NCBI GenBank assembly: GCA_013368325.1
Contig: JAACJK010000220.1
Span: forward strand, 1-64,000
DNA from: Ephemerocybe angulata
Lineage: Eukaryota; Basidiomycota; Agaricomycetes; Agaricales; Psathyrellaceae
Direction: 5' to 3'
DNA: 64,000 nucleotides
How positions within the stretch are numbered: position 1 is the stretch's first letter; each line of letters starts with the position of its first letter. The notes under the pieces were generated by a model. The model did not search any database and was not told the DNA's origin. It worked only from the letters and a program-made list of their open reading frames with translations. The translations under genes and the position numbers were made by a program. Positions 37,296-47,798 of the stretch are shown piece by piece.

Positions 37296-39069
37296 CTACT
37301 GCGCGAGGCTGTCAAAGGCCTCGTTAAGGGACTTGACTGCGGCTTCGACGTCGTCGATGGTATTGTACAAGGGTGCAGGAGCAAGTCGAATGACATCGGG
37401 CTCTCGTTCGTCTCCGATCACACCATGCTTGACAAGATAGTCAAACACTTTCACCATGTTGCCGGCACCCAACGGCAAAAATGCAAGGGACAGCTGGGCC
37501 CCGCGCGACTCTGGCTCTGCTGGTGTGATAATCGTGAATCCAGGGTGGTTCGCGTTGTCTGGGGACATTGCTGCCTTGGATGGGGGCACAAAATACTTCG
37601 ATTCACGGAGCATTTTGTCCAGATGCCCAGTGAGAAGGAGAGAACGCTCCCGTAACGCGGGCAACATTCCTACTTCTTTGAAGATTTGTAAGGAGCCTAG
37701 AAGCGAGGCCATGGCGAGGATGCAGGGGTTGGACTGCTGGAATCCCTGGGCCCCGGATATCGGTGAGAATGTGGGAGGCATCTTGAACCTCGTGGTCAAT
37801 TCGTGGCCCCACCATCCAGCGAACCTAGACAAAAGGGTCAGTGCCATCCGTGAAATAAATGAATGAAAGTGAAATGGGGAGGGAAGGAAGAGAGAATGCA
37901 AATATCTTACTTTGGGCGTTCGACTTCATGCCACTTTTCATGCACGAATAGTCCTGCGATGCCTCCTGGACCAGAGTTACCATATTTATATGTGCACCAA
38001 ACAGCGAAATCGACGTCCCAATCGTGCAGCTGAAGGGGTACGTTCCCGAAGGCGTGCGCAAGATCCCATCCGCAAATGCACCCCTAGAAACAAATTAAGG
38101 CAAAAGCGTAAGCTGGCGTTCACGGTCGGATACAGAGTCTACTGGTGTTGAGCATAAATTAGAGTAACTTACCATTTCCTTGGCCTTCTTGGTTACCGAT
38201 TGCATTGGGAACCATTGGCCTGTGTAGTACTGAATGCCGCTGAAAATGACAAGGGCGATGGAGGATCCGTTGTCCTCAATGGCCTGGAGGATATCTTCTT
38301 CCCGAAGGGTATACTCGCCTTCCCGAGGAGACACTTCTATGATGGCGTCCGCAGGATCGTACCCATGAGCGAGCGCCTGCGATGCAAACGCATACTATAT
38401 TAAACCCAACGGTGAGTGTCTTGGGGCAGAAGTGAGAACAGACCCGAAAGAGCGTACTTGATCCGAGGGGAAGGCTTTGGCTTCACACAAAATCTTGTAT
38501 CTCTCAGAAGTGGGTTTGTAGAACGAATCCATCATAAGATGCAGATTGGTGGTCAACGTGCCCATGCAGGCCACTTCTTTCTCCGTGGCCCCTGTGTGAC
38601 ATCGAGGTGTATAAGCGCCGGTGCATGATGAAAATGGGGGACAAACTTGCCTACGACCTCAGCAAAAAGAGGGTGAATAGCATCGGCATAGCTGACCCAG
38701 TTACGTCCTTTCGGATGGTCAAAGTGGCCCACGACGGCGCTAGAGCACAGGGGGACATGAGCTATAGGTGATAAACGTGAAGAAGGCCAAAAGGCTGGGA
38801 GACGCACCGAGTCCTCCACGCATTAAGCTCTTCCTGGATCACAAGATCAGAGCGCTTGGACAGCAACCCAAGGGAGTTGCCACAAAGGTAAACCGATTTT
38901 TGGCCTAATAGCGACTAGTTAATATAGGCTCGAGGCGGCGGACGTCTGTTTGACGCCTGGTTTTCCTTGGGTCCATACCAGGCTCTGCATGGGCGGAAGC
39001 GCCGATTTGCTCGTTCGTTGGCGGGGTGAACTGATCGCTGAGGGGCTTGTGGAGGTCAGAGATGGTCAT
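37296..39069 (-). CDS. BNA5: Kynureninase
   Basis: PLP-dependent hydrolase cleaving 3-hydroxykynurenine (and kynurenine) to 3-hydroxyanthranilate (anthranilate) and alanine. Start [17 protein letters not shown] at 39069, then after an intron [120 protein letters not shown] and the PLP-lysine segment [20 protein letters not shown], followed by [13 protein letters not shown] and [19 protein letters not shown]. The C-terminal small domain ends NEAFDSLAQ. Numerous short introns are in frame. It shares a 318-bp upstream region with the monooxygenase gene. Confidence 0.95.
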
Positions 39070-39387
39070 GGTGGTGAGGATGAAGGAGAATCGTGTGGAT
39101 TTCGTCTACTCAGCGCTTGAGGTCATTATAGACTTGAGCCCCATCCTAGATCCGTCCACCGTTGAATCGGATCAGCTCCGGGGCCGTGCGCACGTTGTGT
39201 GCGCGCTAAAGTCCCAAGTCTGATTAGATAAGACCACCGGGTCACGGCGATTACGGATCGCGGTTGCTATTCTGGGATATGTGCAGAAGAGATGGCGCAG
39301 TCGTTATGGTCTCGACATGGCCGCTGAAAATGTTTACAAAGAATAACTCTGCGTCGGTGAAACTCTGTTGTCTCTGCACAGTACAGT
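39070..39387. promoter_or_regulatory. 318-bp divergent promoter of BNA5 and BNA4
   Basis: All sequence between the start codons of kynureninase (minus) and kynurenine 3-monooxygenase (plus). There is no other gene, so both promoters must overlap here, which would allow joint control of the two enzymes. No bound factor can be named; a short palindrome-like GTGCGCACGTTGTGTGCGC occurs at about 39185-39203. Confidence 0.7.
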
Positions 39388-41322
39388 ATGCCCCAGTCAC
39401 CCTCGAGGAAACGGGCAGCGATCGTCGGCGCAGGCCCCGTGGGCTGCTTGGCTGCACTGGCCTTATCGAAACGGGGCTGGAATGTCGATCTCTATGAGGG
39501 CCGCCCAGGTTTGGCTCCTATCACGTTCATAATTGACCGGGGCTCACCTCATGTCCATTAACAGATTTACGGCTTCCTTCATCGAAAGCTGCCTCCGAGC
39601 AGCGTTCAATTAACCTTGCTATATCTCATCGTGGAATCGCAGCGCTAGAAGCTATTGATCCTGCTGTTGCAGACCAATTTCTGCAGTCTGCTATTCCCAT
39701 GCGCGGCCGAATGATACACACGGAAGCAGGCGAGCTGGATAGCCAATTGTACGACAGGGATGGACAGGTGAGCTCCACCCCGCGTGCTATGTTATGCCTG
39801 GGCCGCGTTCAGGCAAAGTGTCGCACAATGTCTTACGGTCGCTGGTTTACCTGACTCCCGTCCTCGCAGTGCATCAATTCGATTGGCCGCGCCGTTCTCA
39901 ATGAGGGCCTGTTGGAAGAAGCAGCTGCCTCGGAGAATGTTCGCCTCTTTTTTAACCACAAGGTCCTGTCTGCCGATTTCGACAACAGGAAACTAATGGT
40001 CAAGGACACCGTTTCCAATAAAGAATTCCAAGTGGATTTCGATTTCTGTATAGGCGCGGACGGGAGCTATTCTATTATACAAAGGCAGATGATGAGGGTG
40101 GTGAGGTGCGGACAGCCCTTTCATCTTTCCGTGCCTTCTGTCGCCTTCTCAGGAACTAATCTGACATGTTCGCGTTCCAATAGAATGGACTACCAGCAGG
40201 AATACATCACTCATGAATACGTTGAACTCAAAATGCCGGCAGGCCGGGGCGTCAACGGCGAACCAGTGTTTCTCCTCGACCCGAATCACCTCCACATCTG
40301 GCCTCGCCATTCATTTATGCTTATAGCTCTTCCCAATAGGGTTCGCGCATTTTTCTACCGCCCCGTTTCCGTGATTTTATTCTGACTGGAGATCGCAGGA
40401 CAAAACATTTACTTGTACCCTATTTGCGCCTAGCGCGGAACTTGATCGCCTCAAGACCCCCGATTCAATACTAACTTGGTTTAAATTCCATTTCCCAGAC
40501 GCTGTCCAAGCTATTGGAGAGAAGCTGCTTGTTGAGGACGTCCTCACGAACCCAAGAAGTCCATTGATTTGTACCAAGGTGAATTAAAACCCGTCCCTGT
40601 GACAAGAGCAACCTGTTTCTGACCGAATTACCAATTTTCTGGGCAGTCGAAGCCGTATCACTACAAAGATCGGGTTATTATTTTAGGAGACGCAGCCCAC
40701 TCCATGGTACCCTTTTACGGACAAGGCCTCAATTGCGGCCTTGAGGATGTGAGAATACTCTCCACATTGCTGGACAGTGAAGGTGTGGATCCCTCAATCC
40801 AGGAGGCCGGTGCTTCCGAGCACGCAGTGGATCGACGTTTGCTCCGTGTGCTTGAGCGTTATACGGAAGGCAGATATCAAGATTTGCTTTCAATCTGTGA
40901 TCTCGCCATGGACAATTTGTAAGTGTCTTGTCTAGTTCGAAACCTTATCGTGAAGGGAGTTTGCTAATTCCCTCACCAGCGTCGAGATGAGGCACTCTGT
41001 CACCACCCTGTCTTACATCTTCAAGAAGACGGTGGACACCATCCTCTATTCCCTCACGTCGAGGAAGATGGTGGAGTTGTCTTCGCTCCGCCCGACGTTG
41101 TCCCGGGTACCGTACCCCTCTGGCGAACCAAGAGCCTGGCTCCCGTTATACACCATGATAACGTTCCGACCAGATATAAGCTACGCGACCGCAAAAAGGA
41201 AGGCAGAGCGTCAAGCTAGAATTTTAGAGGGCCTCGGGTGGGCTGGAACCACATTAGTGGGAGTAGTTGGCTTATGGGCAACACTGCTGGTGCGAAAGAC
41301 GTTGACAGAACGGCTTCGTTAG
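39388..41322 (+). CDS. BNA4: Kynurenine 3-monooxygenase
   Basis: FAD/NADPH monooxygenase of the mitochondrial outer membrane making 3-hydroxykynurenine. Start MPQSPSRKRAAIVGAGPVGC with the Rossmann GxGxxG, then ALSKRGWNVDLYEGRP, SEQRSINLAISHRGIAALEA, GRMIHTEAGELDSQLYDRDG, AVLNEGLLEEAAA, FCIGADGSYS (second FAD motif, with an intron in the following region), ELKMPAGRGVNGEPVFLLDP and LHIWPRHSFMLIALPN. The third motif is VIILGDAAHSMVPFYGQGLN, followed by GLEDVRILSTLL. The C terminus has the family-typical EMRHSVTTLSYIFKKTVDTI and a final membrane helix (WAGTTLVGVVGLWATLLV) with basic end RKTLTERLR. Introns are frame-preserving; intact. Confidence 0.95.
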
Positions 41323-41805
41323 CCACACGGGCGGCAGTCGACTATGGGTGTCGGAGGAGTAATGGAAAGCTTGGTTAGAATGTAAGTTAGAATGCAGATC
41401 TAGTTGCCGCTATATTGCGCGCAAGGTTGCGTCCCATCGATCAGGCTTGACGTGTTCCATGACCATGAATTAGGGATTCTGTCCATCAGATATAGAGGGT
41501 TACATAGATTGTACAGGAAGAGATGCGCCGGGCTGTATTTCATACGTACATGGGGATAAATAAGCAAGCAGTGAATAAGGAAACAGATACTGCTAACCAA
41601 AAGAGTTGGGGTGAAGTCCGGCGAGACAGGAGACCACGGGTAGTTCGACAGTGATAGACGAGCGAAAAAGGGAGAAGCGGGAAGGGTCGTGTTGGTCATA
41701 AATTACTTAGCATGGACAGCGGATGAGAAGAGAGAAAAGAACCGGATAACCAACGGAGTACACAGGAAGAATAACACATAACGAGAGAGAAAGACGTCTG
41801 TCCAA
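41323..41805. other. Convergent 3' region, no gene seen
   Basis: About 480 bp between the stops of the monooxygenase and the AT-hook gene, A/T-rich and probably made of 3' UTRs. An open frame on the minus strand (41400-41699) has no domain or gene-like context. Confidence 0.5.
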
Positions 41806-42419
41806 TCAAGTGGCTGGGGCTGGTTGGGCGTTCTTGGGTGGTCGCCCGCGCTTCCGCTTTACAGGAGGCTCTGTTGATGTCGAAGCCTCGGCACCCTCCG
41901 CTACGGGAGGCTTTGGATTCTTGGGTGGTCGACCCCGAGGACGCTTGGGACGAGGCTCCTCGTCGGTCTCCTTCTTCTCCTGGAAATGGAAAGCAGTCAG
42001 ATCAAGATGACGCACGCCGGGGCGTCTCGAGCAAGAGGCAAGTCGGGAAACGCACCTTGGGGGGCCTACCGCGCTTCTTCGGGACTGCAGGAGCTGCCGG
42101 GGTCGAGTTTTCCGCGGCGGAACCCTTCTTGTTCTTGCTGCCCTTCGGTCGACCGCGACCCCGCTTGGGAGGGGCGGTGGAGGGACCTAGACACGAAAGA
42201 CGGCGAAATTTGTAGCATCAGTAAAAGGGGCGCATCGCGGTGTATCGATCGCAGTTGGACGTGTCGCCGGGGCCAAGTATGGCTGGCAGCAGGTCAGAGG
42301 CGGGTCTGAACGGAGAGCTGACCTGCTTCTGCGTCGGGGGTGGGGTTCTCGTCGAGCTCGTCGACGCGGCTCTTGTCGTCGTCGTCGAGAAGAGGATCAC
42401 GCGATTTAGGGGACGACAT
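41806..42419 (-). CDS. AT-hook (HMGA-like) DNA-binding protein
   Basis: Small nuclear protein expected to bind the minor groove of A/T-rich DNA. Three exons. MSSPKSRDPLLDDDDKSRVD is an acidic start. After GPSTAPPK there are four AT-hooks: RGRGRPKGSKNKK, KKRGRPPK, KRPRGRPPKNPKP and KRKRGRPPKNAQP, separated by Ala/Pro/Glu-rich linkers, ending PAPAT-stop. The central RGRP/GRPP cores are canonical. There are no other domains, so it is an architectural protein or a chromatin-complex subunit rather than an enzyme. Divergent from YOS9 (550 bp between starts). Confidence 0.88.
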
Positions 42420-42969
42420 TGGCGCGGCGGATGCGCAGACGACGCGATGTGGGGAGGGGATGGGGAGACAGCGCGTAGGGAGGAAGGAAGAAGTGGGCTC
42501 TCGCTATCGGCTTTATTCAATAATTTCGACGATGCCGTATATAGAACTTGTTCGAATAAATGTATTGTTCCTTCACGACGTTTTTATTATTATCAAGTAG
42601 ACTTTACCCCTGATTTTGGAGGGTTATACTCACGTAATTGGCGAACGGCGGCTGGTGGACTCTGGAATATTCCTCGCAGGCAGACAGCCCCTGAATTAAT
42701 TGTCCCTGCCGATCTCCACCGGCCGCCGTCCGACACCCGCCCGCTGCCCCCTCTCGGTCCGGGGGCAGTCCGCCCCGCCCCCGCGCCCTCAGTCCCACGG
42801 GCACAACGCTGCAAACCCCGTAGATCCCGATCCCGACCCCACCGATTGGTTCCGCGGACATTCAATGCTATCAGTCTGATCCATTCAAACTCCGCTGTCC
42901 CTCCTCCCTCGCTTCCAACAGAAATTGGCGTTTAATATAGCATTATTGGGCTCGGTGGCGTGTCTCACC
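42420..42969. other. Divergent intergenic region
   Basis: 550 bp between the AT-hook and YOS9 start codons, holding both promoters. A C-rich tract lies on the plus strand at about 42715-42800. No gene recognised. Confidence 0.45.
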
Positions 42970-45008
42970 ATGTCCAGCTCGTCGCTGCTTCTGCTCGTCC
43001 TCGCCGCTGCAGTTTCTGCACGCATACACTCGCTCCCCGAGGACACCCATGCCTTCCCCAAGTACAGCGTGTCCTTCCTCAACGACCTCCCCATCCTCAA
43101 CGGCACTGCAGAGCGATGGCTTGCCCAGGGCCTGCGCGGCGGCGAGCCAGAGTTTCTCGACCAGCCGTGGAAGGAGGACGAGTCTCAGACACCGTTGCAG
43201 CGCAAGGGAATTGGCGCGGGTGGTGACACGTTAGCGGACACGCATGGAACAGACGTACGCTGCGCTTCTGGAATATGCGGGGTAGCCACACTGACCACAA
43301 TTCGTAGCCCAGGTCCTTTGCCGGGACAAACTATACCATCGAGCATATGAAAATGGGCTCAAAGGACTCATACGTCTGTTACATCCCCAAACCAGCAGAG
43401 TCTGCATCCACGAGACAGCAGGAAGAGACCGAAACTGATGCCACTCCCGCGAGAAGTTGGTCTCTCCTCCAGCCGCTGTCCGGAACATGCCTTTACGTAT
43501 GTCCTTTATCCTCCATTTCTGGCCGTGTTTTCATGCCATCGTCATCCAGCATCGCCAGGGCTGGTTCACGTACTCGTACTGTCACAACCAGGCCATCCGC
43601 CAGTTCAAGGAACTGGCTCAGCCCCAGGCCCGACTCTTGGGTAAGTTGCTGCACCAACGAATTATTCTCGGCCAATTTTCGAAGCCGATAGTGCACCATA
43701 CTTTCCCCATTCTTCCTCCTCCTTTATCAATCTTCTTTTCAGTCTTTGAAGCTCTCATCTCCCCTTCTTGGGCTCCAATCGCCCGGCTGCTCCCTCTTGG
43801 CACCCTGTTTAACCTTGGCCAAATAGTCTCCATCCTTTCCACCGGGATATTCCTTCATGAAATCATATCACTGACATTACACCTTTTTCTAGCAGGCACG
43901 TACAAGCCAGAGGAAGATCAGGACGTGAGATGCCTGCTTTCGTCAATCTTACTTTATTATCTACTAACTGTCGCAACCCCCTTGACAGTGGGAATCTTAC
44001 ACTCTTGGACGGGCACCGAGATCAGCTGAGGATGCAGGGGCCGATCTGACCGTTGCAGAAAGGAATGCACAGGCTGCCAATCTGGAGCTTGCTCGGAACG
44101 CGGGGTCTCGTTACCTTGTGCAGAGATGGGGAGACGGCACTATCTGTGACAAGACTGGGAAACCCAGAGAAGTCGAAGTTCAGGTGTGTTGCATGTCACT
44201 CTTCATCTTTTGTCTCCGTTTGAACGGTACCTTTTTTGACGTATTGTTTTTGGTTTCTGTACCCCTGCCTTCTGATTATTCCCTCGCCCTTTACTAACCT
44301 GTTTTTCTTCGTGGCAACGAACTCCAGTTCCACTGCTCGATGGTGATGACCGATCATATTCTGTTCGTGAAGGAAGCAAAGACATGTTCATATGTTGTCG
44401 TGATTCATACGCCACGCTTGTGTGGCGAGCCAGGCTTCAAATCACGGCGGGACCTTGGTGAGGAAACCCTCATCCGGTGCCGGGAGGTCGTGGAAGTCCT
44501 TCCCGACAAGCCACCAGTCCGCCGGAATTTTATCTCAGATCAACCTTTCAAGACGACACGCCGTAACACCGTCCTTCCTCCACCCCAGCCCAAGGAAAAG
44601 GCGGCTTCCGCCTCTTCGTCTGACGATCCCAAGGCCAAGGAGGAGCTCTATAATGAATTGTTGAAGAACGCCCTAGAAGCCTTCCTTCTCGGTAATACGC
44701 GAGAAGCAGGTGGCGAAGATTCTACGTCCAAAACTCTCAAAGAAGCGATAGAAGATGGCGAGGTCATCGTTGAATTTGTCGACGACATTGGAGGCCAACC
44801 ACCAGAGCAGTCGAGAAAGATCGTCGAAGCCCTGCGCGCGGCAGGCTACGACGTCCGTTCCGAGTCGGTGAAGGCCCGAAAATCCGGCAAAAAATCCGAC
44901 GACAAAGATGCGGCCGCCTTGAAGGAGAAGGAAGGCAAGTCAGATGGACCACCACCGAAGGCCAAAGGCCGGCTTCAAAAGATCCTTCAAGAACATCTGG
45001 AGTTGTAG
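42970..45008 (+). CDS. YOS9: ER lectin Yos9/OS-9 (MRH domain), C-terminal HLEL
   Basis: ERAD receptor that reads trimmed mannose on misfolded glycoproteins and hands them to the Hrd1 ligase. MSSSSLLLLVLAAAVSARIH is a clear signal peptide. The MRH (PRKCSH) domain contains GTCLYHRQGWFTYSYCHNQ with the Gln and Trp/Tyr of the mannose pocket, QFKELAQPQARLLGTYKPEE, GDGTICDKTGKPREVEVQFH and CSYVVVIHTPRLCGEPGF, with three Cys pairs as usual. A charged linker follows (QPKEKAASASSSDDPKAKEE), then a C-terminal segment (EEVIVEF-like, EDGEVIVEFVDDI). The last residues are EHLEL-stop, a variant of the HDEL/KDEL retrieval signal found on yeast Yos9. The ATG chosen (CACCATG) gives the signal peptide directly. 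Confidence 0.92.
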
Positions 45009-47798
45009 AAGCAAGGTTATCGAGTGCGTTATCAGCTGTACGAATACATTGTAATTTTACACTACCTTGTCAGCCTTATGGGTGTACTGCTCTCTCTTCT
45101 TCTAGGCACCCAAAGGACAGGCACACCTCTTCGAGGAGCGTACCTTCCCCTTATCACGGCACCGGGTGCATAAGTCTTCGTTCGAAGGTATCTTTTATTG
45201 TACCGTCAATCACGCACAACCAGGCGTTCTCGGTCTCTCTACGATCCTTAGCTTATGAGTGTACGTGCGGTGACATGTCTTTATTAACTTCTCTGACACG
45301 CCTCGATATAGGCAGCGCGATCCTACGATGAGGTGCGATTTTTAGGGCACTGAAATCAGAAACGATTACGAGGACCGTTATTTCTGCACCGGGTTGAAAC
45401 CTAAAGACTCACGGGAACGATCAGGGAATAAGCTTTGGTATCATGCGTCGGATTGTTGAACAACAAAAACAGACATGTGGGTAGCGTTCGATCTCGTCCT
45501 TCATTGTGTGAAGCATCAAGAACGCTCCTCGATACCCAGCCAGTGGAGAGGCTTCGTTTCGAGTTGCGATCGAAGTGACGCTCTCTTCTCAGTAAGTCCA
45601 TACTTTTCGTGACACGTCTCATGGAAGAGGACACGGAGATGAAGGTCGACTGAATGTGTGGCTGCAACCACCGCTTGTTCGGCGTCCTATATCCAAGGAC
45701 AAGATAAAGATAGGCATTTCGTATGTGGCGCCGAATTCAGTTGTGCGCCGTGCTGACGGCCTTCTGTAAGGTTGTACCCGCCAATGGCAAGCTGTACCAG
45801 GGCTATAACGTGCTCACGTCGTCGAGATAACGCGGGTGACCGGCCTCGGGTGAGAGTGCAGTTTGTGAACGGGATTACTACCCAACTGCTACCTCCTCTC
45901 TCTTTCGGAGAAGGCGAAGGGGGACAGCCGTTTAAATGGAAAGAGGGTCCAAATAAGAGTCGAAATGTAGTTATATTAATTCTATCTTCAATATGTCGAC
46001 CGTCAGAACCTTAAAACAATACTCTTTAGGCGCCTTGAATCTCCAGACCCCGCCGATGCGATATAGCGGTTGGGTAAAGCAGAAGGAGCGAGGAGAGGAA
46101 CGGAGAATATGTCTAGATCTCCGGTGTGTGCATCTCTACCTTGCCCGAACGAGAAAGGTGCTCAAACGGGTGCGCTCGCCGATTTAATCCTCATACACTT
46201 AATTCCCCGAAGATAGCTACGACACCAGTGGTTGCATGTGCACCTGCGCGTCTAGAGCTGAATTCAGGTGCAAAGACGCGGTACGGACTTTGGGTGTCAT
46301 CTGTACCCGGCACAGACTGTTCGTTCATTGTTCTAGGCCTATTTTCCGCCGACACTCCCTTGTGGATCGTCAGCGTCATCGATGCCCTGGGGCCTGAGCT
46401 ATCACGATGTTATTCCTCCCCGCCAGCCGGAACTCTCGCTCCAAAGGCGCCTTCTTGCGCAGCACTTGGTGGTTCTTGAACTCGAGACCTGTAATAGATA
46501 TCTATCTATCGCAACTCAGGACACCCCAAACTTTATTACCCCAGTTAAACCGCGCTTCTCGATACTCTTTCGTTAGTCGTCGACTCTAAACTGTTATCAT
46601 CTGTGACCTACACATTGCCCTACCCGTTTCGTCGCGATTTGTGGCACGTTTGAGAACGGGAAGTATGGGCACAGACGGATGCGGCGCTGCTTCGTGCTCC
46701 CAAGTATCCGGTTTAAGGATGACCATTACACCGAAATTACGGCAGTCACCAATACAGGACTTGTGGAGGCACAGCTCTCCCACCGCCAAGGAGTATTAGG
46801 CGCCTGGGAGCCTGTATTCAGTCGCCTTGCGCAACCATGTGAGTAATTGCGTGAGGTTTCTTAGGAGAACCGCTCCTATACACTTCAGTATTCATATGCT
46901 TACATACAGTAGATGGAGTCCTCGCCGAGTTGAGGCATATGGGCGAAGCCAAGCGAAGGAGATCACACTGATAAGAGGTTCCCGCGAGGCTGTCATTGTC
47001 CTGATCTGATTTCACGCGGGGGAAAAGTCAAGGATGGATAGAAGCACATTTTGGTTTATTTTACATTCTGCATGCGACTCTCAGCTAGCTACTTACGACT
47101 ATCTGAACTAATAAAGAGGTCGTGTAGTATATAGGATACACACAAACAATAAAGAAAAAACAGGGAAGACAGAGGAGGTCGGATAAAGCGAGGGGAGCAT
47201 AGAGCTAAGCAAGATGCAAGTCTGTGAAGGTAGATGTGACGTGGTGCTAGTGTAGTTGGATTGGATGTGACTCCCAAAAGTGATGCAGCGATGGATGGAT
47301 GCTGAAAGGGTAGAGGGAGGTGATTAAATAGATGATGCGTTCCACAACTTTCCAAACATGAACATAGATGGAAAGGAAGATTGTCCCAGGGAGAGCAGCG
47401 GCAAAACAGGAAGCGGAAATTAACAGCGAGGAGGAGAAGGGATGAAAGATATCCTGATCGCGGAGAAGGGGAGGAGAAATCGTCTAAGAACCGCAATTCA
47501 AGTCCAAGCCAAAACAACATGACCTTCCAACAACGTACAGATTCAAGCAAGCAATCGCCGCCGTCACACCCGCGTCATACGATAAAGGCAGAAAACGGAA
47601 TGAGGGAGGTGGAAGGGCGAGGTGGAAGGGTTGACGAGATCTAAGGTAGGGGAAAAAAGTCTGTTGCTAATCCAAAGGCGCAAACCAGACAGGAGAGAGA
47701 TAAGATATAGTGTAGAAATGAACATGACAGGTCATAAAGGGAGTATGTAAAGCAGATAATAAATAAGCTCCTAGATCATCGAGGCGAGGAGGAAGGGC
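45009..47798. other. 2.8-kb gene-poor region with one ATG-less coding-like stretch
   Basis: The longest interval without a supported gene. Open frames are short and overlapping. The most coding-like piece is on the plus strand at about 46634-46843: it reads FENGKYGHRRMRRCFVLPSI, then RFKDDHYTEITAVTNTGLVE and AQLSHRQGVLGAWEPVF, closing at TAA after CE, with no ATG of its own. A frame ending at 46576 (ELSLQRRLLAQHLVVLELE) may be its neighbour exon. Neither is recognised. The part next to 47.8 kb is A/G-rich on the plus strand and is probably the 3' UTR of the kinase gene. Confidence 0.4.

Noticed and set aside
41400..41699. Minus-strand open frame of about 100 codons
   Set aside because: Lies in a convergent 3' region, has no domain and ends of neighbouring genes account for the sequence.
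47089..47550. Minus-strand open frame of about 150 codons next to the kinase stop
   Set aside because: Cys/Leu/Ser/Pro-rich translation of a pyrimidine-rich 3' UTR; no domain.
47685..47700. CCAGACAGGAGAG resembling the element's repeated decamer
   Set aside because: Single partial match with no TIR nearby; chance similarity.
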